From: an uncultured Fidelibacterota bacterium
Lineage (GTDB): Bacteria > Fidelibacterota > Marinisomatia > Marinisomatales > UBA8229
Reading direction: 5' to 3'
Length of the DNA: 7,060 nucleotides
Assembly: GCA_913054425.1 (NCBI GenBank)
Contig: CAJXJG010000091.1
Location: forward strand, 1 to 7,060
Positions 5,819 through 7,060 of the stretch are shown piece by piece. Both the position numbers and the translations under genes were made by a program. The notes beneath the pieces were generated by a model, which searched no databases, was not told where the DNA came from, and saw only the letters and a list, made by a program, of their open reading frames with translations. Numbering within the stretch: position 1 is the first letter of the stretch; every line of letters starts with the position of its first letter.

Positions 5819-7060
5819 ATGATTCCCAATTCAATATTCGACTCCAGAAAAGTAAATATCATCGGCTCCGGCATTGTTGGTTTGTGTTGTGCTCTTTATC
5901 TTCAACGTGACGGCTGGGACGTGACTATCATAGATAAAGTCGGACCAGGTGAATCATGTTCTTATGGTCATGCTGGAGTGCTTTCAGAAACTTCCGCATT
6001 GCCGAATGCGATGCCGGGAGTGATTTCGAAAGTCCCTAAATGGTTGCTTGACCCGGAAGGACCACTATACATCCGGATGAGATATTTACCTCATCTTTTA
6101 CCATGGCTGCTGCGTTTCCTAAAAGCTGGTACAGCAAGCGAGTCTGAAAATACTGTACGAAGTCTTCTTGCCCTTAATGCGGGTACAGTTGAAAAATATC
6201 AGAACTTAGTAAATAGTTCTCAAGTCGGAAGTTTGATTATACCTTCGGGGTATTTGAACGTCTATCAAAGCGAATCTTCATACAAACATGCTTCAGGTGG
6301 CTGGGAATTACTACAAAGACACGGTGCGCAACTGAGAATGCTTACCGGTGGAGAATTGCATGAGATGGAGCCAACGCTTGCCCCTTCTTATATTCGAGCA
6401 GTAATGATTGAGAATCAAGGCTATACAACAAATCCTTATCGGCTGGCCCAGGTTTTGAGCGAGCAGTTTTCTCAAGCTGGCGGGATTTTTTTGCGAAGAG
6501 AAGTTAGAGAAGCACGCTTGTCAGCAGATGGAAATGTGAGGCTGAATTTAGACCTTGGTTATGTTGAGTCCAGGAAGCTTGTGGTGGCTGCTGGAGCGTG
6601 GTCTCACCAAATTACAGCCCAACTAGGAGTCCGAGTTCCTTTGGAAACAGAGCGAGGCTATCATGTAACTCTCGCTAATCCAGAGGTGCAGCCTAATCAT
6701 GTAATAATGGAAGCGGAACATAAATTTGTGGCTACTCCAATGGAAATGGGAATCCGGTTTGCCGGAACAGCAGAACTGGCAGGTTTAACTGCATCTCCTA
6801 ACTACGAACGTGCTGATATATTGTTACGTTTAGGTAAGCGCATGTTTCCAGGGCTTTCAGGAGTAGAAAAAACAGAATGGATGGGACACCGCCCCAGTCT
6901 CCCTGATTCACGTCCAGTAATCGGCAAATGTCCGGTTGCGCCTAACGTGCTGTTTGCTTTCGGACATGGTCACCGGGGTCTGATTGGTGCTCCAATGACA
7001 GGAGAAATTATTGCTGACCTGATGGCTAACCGCCAACCCAAAATTGACATAACCCCATTT
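5819..7060 (+). CDS. DadA-like FAD-dependent amine / D-amino-acid oxidoreductase (3' end cut by window)
   Basis: The frame is open for 414 codons to the window edge with no stop. The visible C-terminus (TGEIIADL... then KIDITPF) resembles the last stretch of DadA-type proteins, so probably only a few residues are missing. FAD-binding features are the N-terminal dinucleotide fold GSGIVG (16-21) with Asp39 at the end of strand two (VTIID), VVAAGAWS (255-262), GHRPSLPDSRPVIG (356-369) and FGHGHRGLIGAPMTGEI (381-397). The enzyme should oxidise an amine or D-amino acid carbon and pass electrons to the respiratory chain or to oxygen. The ATG at 5819 has AGG six bases upstream and puts the flavin fold at the expected place. 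Lying 248 bases after an AEP importer block on the same strand, it may oxidise AEP or N-methyl-AEP, as described for several FAD enzymes of phosphonate clusters. General D-amino-acid or hydroxyproline dehydrogenase remains possible. Confidence 0.85.
   Translation, partial: MIPNSIFDSRKVNIIGSGIVGLCCALYLQRDGWDVTIIDKVGPGESCSYGHAGVLSETSALPNAMPGVISKVPKWLLDPEGPLYIRMRYLPHLLPWLLRFLKAGTASESENTVRSLLALNAGTVEKYQNLVNSSQVGSLIIPSGYLNVYQSESSYKHASGGWELLQRHGAQLRMLTGGELHEMEPTLAPSYIRAVMIENQGYTTNPYRLAQVLSEQFSQAGGIFLRREVREARLSADGNVRLNLDLGYVESRKLVVAAGAWSHQITAQLGVRVPLETERGYHVTLANPEVQPNHVIMEAEHKFVATPMEMGIRFAGTAELAGLTASPNYERADILLRLGKRMFPGLSGVEKTEWMGHRPSLPDSRPVIGKCPVAPNVLFAFGHGHRGLIGAPMTGEIIADLMANRQPKIDITPF

Overview
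The window is moderately AT-rich, tightly packed with genes, and all genes lie on the + strand. It looks like a Gram-negative heterotroph. The binding protein has an ordinary Sec signal peptide with no lipobox, and the gamma-class carbonic anhydrase-like protein and DadA-type flavoprotein fit Pseudomonadota or a related marine lineage. The genus cannot be told from this sequence.

Layout. Positions 108-629 encode a complete gamma-carbonic-anhydrase-like hexapeptide protein that seems unrelated to what follows. Positions 630-1000 are a non-coding, very AT-rich stretch with promoter-like elements and several possible hairpins. Positions 1001-5052 encode a three-gene ABC importer: a periplasmic binding protein, an ATPase and a double-length fused permease. 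Its best match is the 2-aminoethylphosphonate (AEP) uptake system called AepXVW, or PhnS2-PhnT2-PhnU2 in family models. A 184-base gap with an inverted repeat, a possible internal promoter and a tiny leader ORF separates the binding protein from the ATPase. The ATPase, permease and a small protein-tyrosine-phosphatase-like gene (5049-5570) overlap one another and must be co-transcribed. After a 248-base gap, a DadA-type FAD-dependent amine/amino-acid oxidoreductase starts at 5819 and runs off the right edge, probably only a few residues short of its end.

Working together (inference). The binding protein would capture AEP in the periplasm and the ATPase/permease would import it. The flavoenzyme is a candidate for oxidative removal of the amino group from AEP or N-methyl-AEP to give phosphonoacetaldehyde, a role described for a group of FAD enzymes from phosphonate clusters. 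No C-P bond cleaving enzyme (PhnX, PhnA, PhnZ or C-P lyase) and no PhnW transaminase is seen in the window. The phosphatase-like gene is the least explained member. Its ATGA overlap with the permease gene ties it to the transporter, but its substrate is unknown.
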